A DNA stretch of 64,000 nucleotides, from positions 930,001-994,000 of the forward strand of contig NZ_CP032627.1 in assembly GCF_003627095.1 (NCBI RefSeq), given 5' to 3'. The position numbers and the translations under genes are program-made. Positions 50,822 through 59,457 of this stretch are shown one piece after another. The DNA is from Lactococcus allomyrinae (GTDB taxonomy: Bacteria; Bacillota; Bacilli; Lactobacillales; Streptococcaceae). Within the stretch, counting starts at the first letter, position 1, and every line of letters starts with the position of its first letter. The notes below the pieces were generated by a model, which was given only the letters and a program-made list of their open reading frames with translations, was not told the DNA's origin and made no database searches.

Positions 50822-52990
50822 ATGTCTCTTAAAAATCTCAAAGATGTTACTTATTTCAAACTCAATAATGAAATCAATATTCCTGTTAATGGTGCGATTC
50901 CATTAGCCAAAGATAAAGAAGCGATTGCTGCTTTCTTCAAAGAAAACGTTGAGCCTAATCGCTTTACTGCCGAAACTTACACGGATAAGCTCAACTGGCT
51001 TGTCCAAGAAGAATATCTAGAATCTGATTTTTTATCAAAATATGATTCAACATTTATTACGACACTTCGAAAAGAATTGACTGATTTTGGTTTCCGTTTT
51101 GATTCGTTCATGGCAGCATATAAATTCTATAATCAATATGCTATGAAAAACAATGATGGTTCTCTTTATCTTGAAGACTTTGAAGACCGTGTATTGATGA
51201 ATGCCCTTTACATGGGAGCTGGTGATGAAAGTTTAGCACGAAATCTCGCTTTTTCAATGATTAACCGGAGATATCAACCAGCTACACCTACATTTCTTAA
51301 TGCTGGTCGCAAACGCCGCGGAGAATTTGTTTCTTGCTTCTTATTGCAATTAACAGATGATATGAACTCTATCGGACGAACGATTAATTCCGCCTTACAA
51401 CTTTCTAAAAATGGTGGTGGTGTTGGTCTTAATTTGACAAATCTACGTGCTGCTGGTGCTCCAATCAAAGGATACGATGGTGTTGCAGCAGGTGTTGTGC
51501 CTGTCATGAAACTTTTTGAAGATTCTTTCTCATATGCTAACCAATTGGGACAACGTCAAGGTGCGGGAGTTGTTTATCTCTCTATCTTCCACCCAGATAT
51601 TATGGAATTTCTTTCAACAAAAAAAGAGAATGCTGACGAAAAAATCCGTGTAAAAACGCTATCTCTAGGTGTAACTGTTCCTGATAAATTTTATGAATTA
51701 GTCAAAAAAGGTGAAACAATGTATCTTTTCGAGCCTTATTTTGTCGAAAAATATTATGGTAAGCCTTTCGCTGAGGTTGACATCACTGCGGAATATAACA
51801 ACATGGTTGCAAATCCAGAAATTCGTAAAACACCGATAAGTGCTCGTGAGCTTGAACAAGAACTTTCTAAACTTCAACAAGAATCTGGCTACCCTTATAT
51901 CGTCAATGTTGACACTGTTAATCGGGCTAACCCTGTTGATGGTGTGATTTCAATGTCAAATCTTTGTTCTGAAATTCTCCAAGTGCAAACTGCCTCAGTT
52001 TTAAATGATGATCAAACCTACAAAGTCGTGGGAACAGATGTTGCCTGTAATTTAGGCTCTACTAATATTATCAATATGATGATTTCAGGTAAAGAGTTTG
52101 GAACTTCTGTCGAGGCGATGGTTCGTGCTTTGACCTATATTTCTGAAACAACAAATTTGGATACTGTTCCTACTGTTCGTAAAGGTAACGATGAGATGCA
52201 CGCGATTGGACTTGGAGCAATGGGATTGCATAGTTTCCTTGCTAATCAGCATATTCATTATGACAGTAAAGAGGCTGTTGAATTTACGAGTGTCTATTTC
52301 ATGTTGATTAATTACTACACACTGCTTGCTTCAAATAAACTTGCCGTTGAAAAAGGCACTTCTTTCAAAACTTTTGAAAAATCGGCTTATGCTGACGGAA
52401 GCTATTTTGATAAGTATCTGAACCATGATTTCTTTGGTGTGGTTAGTGATAAAGTTCAGGCATTGTTTTATGGTATCAAAGTTCCTTCACTTGAAGATTG
52501 GTCAGCGTTAAAAGAGGCTGTCATGACTTCTGGATTATACAATTCTTACCGTATGGCAGTAGCTCCAAATGGCTCAATTTCTTACATCAATGACTGTTCT
52601 TCTTCTATTCATCCAATTGTCAATCGAATCGAAGAACGCCAAGAAAAGAAAGTCGGTAAGATTTATTATCCAGCCGCTGGGCTTTCAACGGATACGATTC
52701 CTTTTTATAAGTCTGCTTATGATACTGATATGCGTGCTGTCATTGATGTTTATGCTGCCGCAACTGAACACGTTGACCAAGGATTGTCACTGACACTCTT
52801 TATGCGTTCAACATTGCCAGAAGGACTCTATGAATGGAAATCTACAACAAGCAAAATGACCACTAGAGATCTTAGTATTTTGCGAAATTATGCTTACAAA
52901 AAGGGAATAAAAACAATCTATTACATTCGTACCTTCACAGATGATGAAGAGGAAGTCGGAGCAAACCAATGTGAAAGTTGTGTCATATAA
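50822..52990 (+). CDS. nrdE: Class Ib ribonucleotide reductase alpha subunit
   Basis: A 722-residue catalytic subunit. The substrate-site Cys residues are in RRRGEFVSCFLLQ-like KRRGEFVSCFLLQLTDDMNS (near 170) and VACNLGSTNIINM (near 410). The radical-site cluster NLCSEILQ (near 382) supplies the active-site Cys and Glu. The C-terminal shuttle pair is in the final NQCESCVI. The effector site matches NrdE (no ATP cone at the N-terminus). AAAGGAG precedes the ATG. It is normally right after nrdI; here 400 bases of repeats intervene. Confidence 0.96.
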   Translation: MSLKNLKDVTYFKLNNEINIPVNGAIPLAKDKEAIAAFFKENVEPNRFTAETYTDKLNWLVQEEYLESDFLSKYDSTFITTLRKELTDFGFRFDSFMAAYKFYNQYAMKNNDGSLYLEDFEDRVLMNALYMGAGDESLARNLAFSMINRRYQPATPTFLNAGRKRRGEFVSCFLLQLTDDMNSIGRTINSALQLSKNGGGVGLNLTNLRAAGAPIKGYDGVAAGVVPVMKLFEDSFSYANQLGQRQGAGVVYLSIFHPDIMEFLSTKKENADEKIRVKTLSLGVTVPDKFYELVKKGETMYLFEPYFVEKYYGKPFAEVDITAEYNNMVANPEIRKTPISARELEQELSKLQQESGYPYIVNVDTVNRANPVDGVISMSNLCSEILQVQTASVLNDDQTYKVVGTDVACNLGSTNIINMMISGKEFGTSVEAMVRALTYISETTNLDTVPTVRKGNDEMHAIGLGAMGLHSFLANQHIHYDSKEAVEFTSVYFMLINYYTLLASNKLAVEKGTSFKTFEKSAYADGSYFDKYLNHDFFGVVSDKVQALFYGIKVPSLEDWSALKEAVMTSGLYNSYRMAVAPNGSISYINDCSSSIHPIVNRIEERQEKKVGKIYYPAAGLSTDTIPFYKSAYDTDMRAVIDVYAAATEHVDQGLSLTLFMRSTLPEGLYEWKSTTSKMTTRDLSILRNYAYKKGIKTIYYIRTFTDDEEEVGANQCESCVI

Positions 52991-52994
52991 ATGA

Positions 52995-53024
52995 GTTCTG
53001 TCAGTAAATATTTACTGACAGAAC
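52995..53024 (+). terminator. nrdE terminator, perfect CTGTCAG palindrome
   Basis: GTTCTGTCAGTAAAT followed by its exact complement: a 30-base perfect palindrome starting 5 bases after the nrdE stop. Further CTGACAG motifs follow to 53130. The 350-base gap to nrdF also contains a short GATTGT-type microsatellite (about 53205-53232) and a TATACT element near 53300. Confidence 0.7.
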
Positions 53025-53324
53025 TTAAATCTTTTACTGACAGAATTAACATTTAAAACTTATCCCTGAAACTCATTTACAAATTAAGCGACAATAAAAA
53101 TTACTGATAGATTTCTGTCAGTAAAAAAAAAGAAAGGAACTAAGTTCGTCATCTCTACTCAAAGGATTTATACAAGTTCTCCTAATAAAATCTTATTGAT
53201 TTTTATTAATTGTAATTGTGATTGTGATTGCTATATCTTTATAATCAATTAAACAAAATCCTATGAAAAAGAGTAACCTAAAACGTTAGACATTAGGTTA
53301 TACTATGGACTTCAAAATATCATT

Positions 53325-53374
53325 TTAACTTAGCAAGTATGTGCTAATATCCACAGATAAAATAATCACTTCAA
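53325..53374. repeat. Intergenic repeat element, short copy 5
   Basis: 50 bp with the left end (TTAACTTAGCAAGTATGTGCT) and a degenerate right end (AAAATAATCACTTCAA). It stands 42 bases before the chosen nrdF start. No gene ends here, unlike the other copies. Confidence 0.7.
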
Positions 53375-53415
53375 TATATTTTGAACTTCATAAAAGTCGG
53401 ACTTACATTTTCATT

Positions 53416-54393
53416 ATGTCTGAAACTGAAAATCTTACTGTACCTACCTATTACAGTGCAATTGACTGGAATTCCATTGAGGATTCTATTGACAAATATA
53501 CTTGGGAAAAACTGACAAGCCAATTTTGGTTGGACACGCGCGTTCCTGTTTCCAACGACTTAGATGACTGGCGCAAACTTCCTCAGATTGAACGCGATAC
53601 ATTTGCAAAAGCTTTTGCTGGACTTACTTTGCTAGACACTTTACAGTCTGTAGACGGTGCCGAAGTCCTCAAGCATGACTCACGTACACCGCAGGAAATT
53701 GCTTGTTTCAATAATATCCAATTTATGGAGTCTGTCCATGCAAAATCCTACTCAACTATTTTTTCAACTTTAAACACAAAAAAAGAAATCACAGAACTGT
53801 TCGATTGGGTTGATACAAATGTTTATATGCAAAAAAAGGCCAAAATCATCAATGGTATTTACGAAAATGGTACTCCTCTCCAAAAGAAAGTAGCCTCTGT
53901 ATTTCTCGAAACTTGCCTCTTCTACTCCGGTTTCTATACACCATTACGCTATTTAGGTAACAACAAAATGATAAATTCAGCGGAAATTATCAAATTGATT
54001 ATTCGTGACGAGAGTGTTCATGGAACTTATATCGGTTATAAGTTCCAACTCGGCTTTAACGAACTTTCAGAAGCAGAACAAAGTGAGTTTCGTGAGTGGA
54101 TGTACGAACTCCTCTATCAACTCTATGAAAATGAAGAAAAATACTCTGCTCTTCTTTACGACAAGATTGGATGGACTGATGAAGTTTTAACTTTTGTTCG
54201 CTATAATGCAAACAAGGCTCTGATGAATCTTGGTCAAGACCCATTATTTCCAGATACTGCAGCAGATGTCAACCCAGTAGTAATGAATGGCATTTCAACT
54301 TCTTCATCAAACCATGATTTCTTCTCACAAGTCGGTAATTCTTATCTCCTTGGTGAAGTCGAAGCCATGTCTGACGATGATTACAATATCTAA
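53416..54393 (+). CDS. nrdF: Class Ib ribonucleotide reductase beta subunit
   Basis: About 325 residues from the ATG at 53416 (MSETENLTVPTYYSAIDWN); the frame is open further upstream but through the repeat element, so the longer form is rejected. The ribosome site is poor. It holds the dimetal-tyrosyl radical: ligands in LLDTLQSVDGAEVL (Asp), CFNNIQFMESVHAKSYS (Glu, His), VFLETCLFYSGFY (Glu), and IRDESVHGTYIG (Glu, His), with the radical Tyr just after the first His (AKSYSTIF). It ends in the acidic tail MSDDDYNI, which docks on NrdE. Confidence 0.95.
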   Translation: MSETENLTVPTYYSAIDWNSIEDSIDKYTWEKLTSQFWLDTRVPVSNDLDDWRKLPQIERDTFAKAFAGLTLLDTLQSVDGAEVLKHDSRTPQEIACFNNIQFMESVHAKSYSTIFSTLNTKKEITELFDWVDTNVYMQKKAKIINGIYENGTPLQKKVASVFLETCLFYSGFYTPLRYLGNNKMINSAEIIKLIIRDESVHGTYIGYKFQLGFNELSEAEQSEFREWMYELLYQLYENEEKYSALLYDKIGWTDEVLTFVRYNANKALMNLGQDPLFPDTAADVNPVVMNGISTSSSNHDFFSQVGNSYLLGEVEAMSDDDYNI

Positions 54394-54402
54394 AAAATCC
54401 TC

Positions 54403-54444
54403 ATAATATAAAAAACTTACCCTAGAGTAAGTTTTTTATATTAT
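54403..54444. terminator. Bidirectional terminator between nrdF and the glycosyltransferase
   Basis: Perfect 18-bp arms (ATAATATAAAAAACTTAC and its complement) around CCTAGA, with A and T runs on both sides, so it serves both convergent genes. Confidence 0.92.
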
Positions 54445-54452
54445 CATCTTCT

Positions 54453-55736
54453 TTAATCTTTTTTCATTTTTGTTCGCTCAGGGCTTACCCATGTTCCTGA
54501 CGCTTCACCCTTAACTACTCCTTGAATCGCTGCTTTAAAGCTAGTAATAACTGTAATAGGTCCAACAATCCAATACCATAACAAGTAAAGTGGAGAAAAA
54601 ATAATATATTTCATCTTAGATTCATGGCTTTCCAAAGCAAGTGAAGAAAAAAGTTGAAAAAAACCAACAAGACTAACATAAGAGTAAAAAATAAAAAATC
54701 GTTCCAAATGAATATTCAAATCCAAATAATTATTTGTTAAAACATCAATAATAAATTGTACTAGCATAATAATCGTCCCTATAACATAGTAAAATGCCCA
54801 GACAATACTCAGAGTCTGATCAATAAGAAGGATAACCTTAGGCAAATAATGCAACGGATGTTTAAAAATACGTCCAAAATTAGTAAACCACGACTCTGTT
54901 CCACCCTTAGCCCATCTTTTACGCTGTTTATACAGTGCATCAAAAGTATTCGGAACATTCATATAAGCAATAATATCCGGAGTGTAAACTGCCTGCCACC
55001 CATGAAATTGTTGATCCCAAGCAATGGAGATATCTTCAGTCGCTCTATCCTGCCTAAAAATCCCTACATCAAACAAAGCTTTCTTACGATACATGGTATT
55101 TGCTCCACTGTAAGCATAAATTGCTCCTAAAACCCCCATCTGTGTCCGTTTGATAATTCCAGCAATACTTGAAAACTCTACCGTTTGTGATTTTTCAACT
55201 AAAAGAGAGCGATTTTGAACCGTCATATTGACTGTAACCGCCCCAGTATTTTGAAACTTATCTCCAACAAAATAATTCATATACCGCCAAAGTGCATCAC
55301 GTTCCGGCATAATATCCGCATCATTGCTTAAAATGAATTCCCCTTTCGCAAATGAAACACCAATATTAAAAGCGTGTGCCTTTCCCTTATTTGCAGTAAT
55401 TCGGACAACACGAAGTCTGGGATATTTGAGCATCAATCTTTGCAATATATTTGGTGTCAAATCTGTAGAACCATCATCACAAACTAAAACCTCAAAATTA
55501 TGATAATCTAATTCCGTAAATAGATATTCAATAGTATCTTCAATGACCAATTCTTCATTATGTGCTGGAATCATAATCGTAATCATTGGCTCATCTTCAG
55601 GCGCAACTCTCTGGAAAGTTTTGAGCCTTCCTTTGTAAAAAAAGCGATAAAAAATACCGCCAACAGTCCATGCAATAGCTCCAATCATTGGATAGTAAAA
55701 TAATACTGAAGATAGTAATCCAAATATATTTGACAA
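54453..55736 (-). CDS. PgaC/IcaA-like processive glycosyltransferase (GT2)
   Basis: 427 residues from a TTG six bases after the partner gene; AAAGGA is a little distant. An N-terminal helix (1-25) is followed by a GT-A domain: IMIPAHNEELVI, CDDGSTDLTPN, the D-x-D in ILSNDADIMPE (near 137), the acceptor-site TEDISIAWD (near 235) and Q-x-x-R-W as QRKRWAKGG (near 275). Three C-terminal helices complete it. This is the architecture of poly-beta-1,6-N-acetylglucosamine synthases and hyaluronan/cellulose relatives. With the small membrane protein encoded upstream it probably makes a surface polysaccharide. No IcaB/PgaB deacetylase gene is visible. Confidence 0.86.
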   Translation of the reverse strand: MSNIFGLLSSVLFYYPMIGAIAWTVGGIFYRFFYKGRLKTFQRVAPEDEPMITIMIPAHNEELVIEDTIEYLFTELDYHNFEVLVCDDGSTDLTPNILQRLMLKYPRLRVVRITANKGKAHAFNIGVSFAKGEFILSNDADIMPERDALWRYMNYFVGDKFQNTGAVTVNMTVQNRSLLVEKSQTVEFSSIAGIIKRTQMGVLGAIYAYSGANTMYRKKALFDVGIFRQDRATEDISIAWDQQFHGWQAVYTPDIIAYMNVPNTFDALYKQRKRWAKGGTESWFTNFGRIFKHPLHYLPKVILLIDQTLSIVWAFYYVIGTIIMLVQFIIDVLTNNYLDLNIHLERFFIFYSYVSLVGFFQLFSSLALESHESKMKYIIFSPLYLLWYWIVGPITVITSFKAAIQGVVKGEASGTWVSPERTKMKKD

Positions 55737-55742
55737 ATTAAA

Positions 55743-56264
55743 TCAGCATCCTTTTTTCTTAAATTCCTCCTCTATCAAATGGTTTGGGAGATTTTGTTCT
55801 GGTGCAACGATGTAATATTGTATGCTTTCACGAAATTCTTGTTTCCCAAAGCGTGCTGTATAAATCTCATTCAACACTTTTGTACGATTTTCAGCCTGAA
55901 ACTCGTTATATAATTTCTTCTTAGCAAAGACGTGCTCTTCCATATAATTATTATGAATAAGAAACATTGTACTAATAAGAATAACTCCAAGCCCACCTTT
56001 GAGCAGTACGGAAAATACAATGTGTTCAAATACACGTCCTTCCGCAAAACTCCAATGAAAAATAAAATCCCAAAAAGGCTTAGAAGTAGAGGAATTTATT
56101 GCAACCAAGATCGGATAAATCAATATTATCCATGAAAAAAGAACAGCCAAAGTTTGTCGAATTTTCAAACCCCAGTTTCCTTCCTCAAAGTATCTATCTT
56201 CAATCAATTCCATATTTAATAGATCTTTTTTTGATTTATTTAGCATATTATGATTAACTTTCAC
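55743..56264 (-). CDS. PgaD/IcaD-like partner membrane protein
   Basis: 173 residues from a GTG; Met7 and Met18 are other possible starts. Two helices (IRQTLAVLFSWIILIYPILVA near 36-56; LLKGGLGVILISTMFLIH near 87-105), then a long soluble tail (AKKKLYNEFQAENRTKVLNE). Two helices plus a short cytoplasmic tail is the layout of PgaD/IcaD accessory subunits, which enhance the PgaC/IcaA synthase, and the gene sits six bases before that synthase. Sequence similarity to PgaD is not evident by eye, so this is inferred from context and topology. Confidence 0.6.
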   Translation of the reverse strand: MKVNHNMLNKSKKDLLNMELIEDRYFEEGNWGLKIRQTLAVLFSWIILIYPILVAINSSTSKPFWDFIFHWSFAEGRVFEHIVFSVLLKGGLGVILISTMFLIHNNYMEEHVFAKKKLYNEFQAENRTKVLNEIYTARFGKQEFRESIQYYIVAPEQNLPNHLIEEEFKKKGC

Positions 56265-56406
56265 TACACTTTTTATTCTACAACTCTATACAAATATCTA
56301 TTTTTACTATTTTACAAAACAGTATTTTACAAGTTTATTATACTTCTTTTGAAATCATTTTGCAACATTATGGCAAATAACATAATTTAAGTATGCGTTT
56401 TAGACA

Positions 56407-56446
56407 CAAAAAAAACAGATAAGTCATTTGACTTTCTGTTTTTTAT
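56407..56446 (-). terminator. ftsX terminator
   Basis: The arms AAAAACAG-AAGTCA and TGACTT-CTGTTTTT pair just past the ftsX stop (56452), with a T-rich run on the minus strand. The preceding gap 56265-56400 shows no gene. Confidence 0.78.
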
Positions 56447-56451
56447 TTTTA

Positions 56452-57387
56452 TTAGATTTTAAGGAAACGTCTCATTGACAAGAGCGCTCCGAATGACCCA
56501 ATGAGTACACCAATAACAACCATAATACCAACAATTTGTGGAATAAAAGTTGATGGTGGAAGCATTGATAAATCTTGCGTTTTAAGGCTTGGTGTGAAGC
56601 TCACAAACGCGAGTCTATAAAGCCAGATAATCAAAATACTTGGTACGATTGACCCGAGCAATCCAACCCAAGCTCCTTCTAAGAAGAAAGGCCAGCGAAT
56701 ATAGCCGTTTTTAGCTCCCACTAAACGCATAATCTGAATTTCTCTTTGACGCGACATAATCGTAATTCGAATCGTATTCGATATCAGGAATACAGCAACA
56801 AATAGCAAGAGTCCAGCAGCTGCAAGTCCCCAAGTCCGAACTACTCCAGCAATGTCAAAAATACGATTTGTATTTGCACCACCGTAGGTTGCTTTTTCAA
56901 TTCCTGAAATCTTCGATATTGCTGCTGTCACGGATTTTACATGCGCAGGCTTATCTGCTTCAACAATATAAGCATCATACAATGGATTGGCATCACCTTG
57001 GAAAAGATTCCAAGTTTTACCGAGTGTCGCAGTAAGTTGTTTTAACTGCTCTTCTTTACTTGAGAACGTAATTTTTTTAACATTTGGTACTTCTTTGATT
57101 GCGTTGTAAACCTTTAAATGAGCAGGGTTTTCAATCATTTTCCCTTTATCTTTAGGGTCCTGAATCTTAGCTTCTTGGTCATGAACATCCAATTTCATAT
57201 ATGCTACAACACGAACATTATTTTCAATATCTGAAGCTAATTTCGTCGTGTTCATAATCAGTGAGAGGAAAAGCCCCACTAAAACAAGGGTAATCATAAC
57301 TGATGATACCGCTGCAACGGTCATCCAACCATTACGCTTTAAGTTTTTTAATGACTCACCAAGGTGCTTGAAGAAATTTCTAATCAT
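56452..57387 (-). CDS. ftsX: Cell division protein FtsX
   Basis: 311 residues from the ATG at 57387 (MIRNFFKHLGESLKNLKRNG), which overlaps the ftsE stop; the longer open frame would run deep into ftsE and is rejected. Four helices: the first near 22-45 (VAAVSSVMITLVLVGLFLS), then an extracellular domain of about 130 residues (ECL1), then three C-terminal helices (AAAGLLLFVAVFLISNTIRI). The MacB-like fold lacks ATPase. With FtsE it forms a complex that activates peptidoglycan hydrolases at the septum. Confidence 0.95.
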   Translation of the reverse strand: MIRNFFKHLGESLKNLKRNGWMTVAAVSSVMITLVLVGLFLSLIMNTTKLASDIENNVRVVAYMKLDVHDQEAKIQDPKDKGKMIENPAHLKVYNAIKEVPNVKKITFSSKEEQLKQLTATLGKTWNLFQGDANPLYDAYIVEADKPAHVKSVTAAISKISGIEKATYGGANTNRIFDIAGVVRTWGLAAAGLLLFVAVFLISNTIRITIMSRQREIQIMRLVGAKNGYIRWPFFLEGAWVGLLGSIVPSILIIWLYRLAFVSFTPSLKTQDLSMLPPSTFIPQIVGIMVVIGVLIGSFGALLSMRRFLKI

Positions 57388-58072
57388 CGTAGCCGTAAAC
57401 TCCTTCCTCTTGGTCGCGGACAATACGTCCGTTTTCAATCGCAATAACACGGTGTTTCAATGTATTAACGATTTGGCTATTGTGAGTTGCCATCAAAATG
57501 GTTGTCCCTTGAAGATTAATTTTTTCAAGCAAATTCATGATTTCCCAAGAATTTTCAGGGTCTAGGTTCCCTGTTGGTTCATCGGCAATCAATACTTTTG
57601 GTGCATTAGCAATTGACCTTGCAATCGCGACACGTTGTTGTTCCCCACCAGAAAGTTCATTGGGAAATGAACGAATCTTATGTTTCAATCCGACAAGGTC
57701 AAGCACTTCATTGACACGTTTCTTGATTTCACGTGGACGTTTTCCGATAACTTCCATCGCATAGGCGATATTTTCATAAACTGTTTTCTTAGGCAAAAGT
57801 TTATAGTCTTGGAATACAACACCAACAGAACGACGCAACATTGGTACATCACGACGTCTTAATTTTGCTAAATCATATTGCGCAACTTTTCCAGAACCTC
57901 GGTCAATCTTCAACTCACGATAGAGAAGTTTAATAAATGTAGATTTCCCAGCTCCCGAGGGTCCAACAATATAGGTAAATTCTCCTGGCTCAATTTCGAG
58001 AGAGATATTACGCAAAGCTGTTGTCCCATTAGAATATTTCTTGGAAACATTACTTAGTTTTATAATACTCAT
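57380..58072 (-). CDS. ftsE: Cell division ATP-binding protein FtsE
   Basis: A 230-residue ABC ATPase. Walker A VGPSGAGKSTFIKLLYRE near 37, signature NELSGGEQQRVAIARSIA near 137, Walker B VLIADEPTGNLDPE near 159, switch His in ILMATHNS. All residues are intact. It overlaps ftsX by eight bases (GATGATTAG arrangement). Pairs with FtsX in cell division. About 230 bases separate it from prfB; the gap includes a CTGTCAG pair near 58145 and 58262-58283. Confidence 0.96.
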   Translation of the reverse strand: MSIIKLSNVSKKYSNGTTALRNISLEIEPGEFTYIVGPSGAGKSTFIKLLYRELKIDRGSGKVAQYDLAKLRRRDVPMLRRSVGVVFQDYKLLPKKTVYENIAYAMEVIGKRPREIKKRVNEVLDLVGLKHKIRSFPNELSGGEQQRVAIARSIANAPKVLIADEPTGNLDPENSWEIMNLLEKINLQGTTILMATHNSQIVNTLKHRVIAIENGRIVRDQEEGVYGYDD

Positions 58073-58305
58073 AGTACCTTTCCTGTATAAGATTTGATTG
58101 ATTAGTTACCATCTCGTAAGAAAAATGATTATCTTGCGATGCTGTCAGCAACTGACAAACAAAAATATATTTTAATCACTATGGACGTTCTAATTATATC
58201 AAATAAAGAACGCTTTTGGTAGCTCTTTTTTTATCTAAAATTTACTTTGATAACAAAAAAGTTACTGACAGATTTCTGTCAGCACTTACAGAGCATTGTT
58301 CACTT

Positions 58306-59403
58306 TCATAAGTTCCATCTCAAGTATGCATTGATGAAACCGTCAATATCTCCATCCATAACATTTGCGATTTGCCCTGTTTCATAACCTGTGCGAGTAT
58401 CTTTGACTAATTGATAAGGCATGAAAACGTAAGAACGGATTTGACTTCCCCAAGAAATCTCAGACTGATCACCACGAAGTTCATCAACCTCTGCTTGTTT
58501 TTTCTCCATTTCCATTTGATACAATTTCGATTTCAACATTGCCATTGCTTTATCTCGGTTGCCATACTGCGTACGGTCCATTGTAGATTGGACGACAATA
58601 CCTGTTGGAATATGAGTTAAACGTACCCCTGTGCTGACCTTGTTAACGTTTTGTCCACCAGCTCCACCAGATCGGAAAGTATCCATCTTAATATCTGCAT
58701 CACGGACCTCTACCTCAATAGTATCATCCAATTCTGGCATAACATCTACTGAAGTAAATGAAGTATGGCGACGATTTGCCGAATCAAACGGAGAAATACG
58801 TACTAAGCGATGCACACCTTTTTCACCTCGTAAAAATCCATATGCATTGCGACCTACAAACCGAATTGTTACAGACTTCAAACCAGCGACATCACCATCT
58901 TGATAGTCCAAAATTTCAACCTTAAAACCATGTGCTTCACCCCAGCGCGTATACATCCGCATCAACATTGAACCCCAGTCTTGTGACTCAGTTCCACCAG
59001 ACCCTGGGTGAATTTCAAGTACAGCATTCATATGGTCATAGGGTTGATTCAACATGATTTCTAACTCATAAGACTCTATTTTTTGACCTAATGCTATCGT
59101 CAGTTCTTCAAGCTCGACTTGCATTTCTTCATCAGCTTCTTCTTGTAGCATCTCCAGCATCATCTGAGCTTCTTCGAGCATGCTATTCATCGCCATGAAG
59201 TTATCATATTTTGCCTTTAGACCATTTGACTCATCAATTACTTTTTGCGCAGCCACTTGGTCATTCCAAAAATCTGGCTGTGCCATATCATTGTCTAAAA
59301 GAGCTATTTCTTCTTCGAGGCGTTCAAGATCCAATGAGCTTCTAAAATCCTCTATTTTCTCATTGTATCCTTCTAGTAAATTTCTAATTTCAGATAGTTC
59401 CAT
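58306..59403 (-). CDS. prfB: Peptide chain release factor 2, single frame
   Basis: 365 residues. The anticodon-like SPF motif is in [16 protein letters not shown], and the GGQ of the peptidyl-transferase centre is in [14 protein letters not shown] (near 245). It recognises UGA and UAA. The gene reads without any programmed frameshift: the sequence runs [20 protein letters not shown] into [15 protein letters not shown] in one frame with no early TGA. Many bacteria, including E. coli, autoregulate RF2 by a frameshift at an early UGA. That control appears absent here. Confidence 0.94.
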   Translation of the reverse strand: MELSEIRNLLEGYNEKIEDFRSSLDLERLEEEIALLDNDMAQPDFWNDQVAAQKVIDESNGLKAKYDNFMAMNSMLEEAQMMLEMLQEEADEEMQVELEELTIALGQKIESYELEIMLNQPYDHMNAVLEIHPGSGGTESQDWGSMLMRMYTRWGEAHGFKVEILDYQDGDVAGLKSVTIRFVGRNAYGFLRGEKGVHRLVRISPFDSANRRHTSFTSVDVMPELDDTIEVEVRDADIKMDTFRSGGAGGQNVNKVSTGVRLTHIPTGIVVQSTMDRTQYGNRDKAMAMLKSKLYQMEMEKKQAEVDELRGDQSEISWGSQIRSYVFMPYQLVKDTRTGYETGQIANVMDGDIDGFINAYLRWNL

Positions 59404-59457
59404 AACCTTTATTTTATCACATTTTTAGACAAATTAACATTTCTGTCAAGAAAAATG

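Noticed and set aside
53341-53415. Longer N-terminus for nrdF
   Set aside because: The extension runs through the intergenic repeat and is unlike NrdF; the ATG at 53416 fits the family.
57388-57450. Longer N-terminus for ftsX
   Set aside because: It would overlap ftsE by about 70 bases; the ATG at 57387 gives the normal 311-residue protein.
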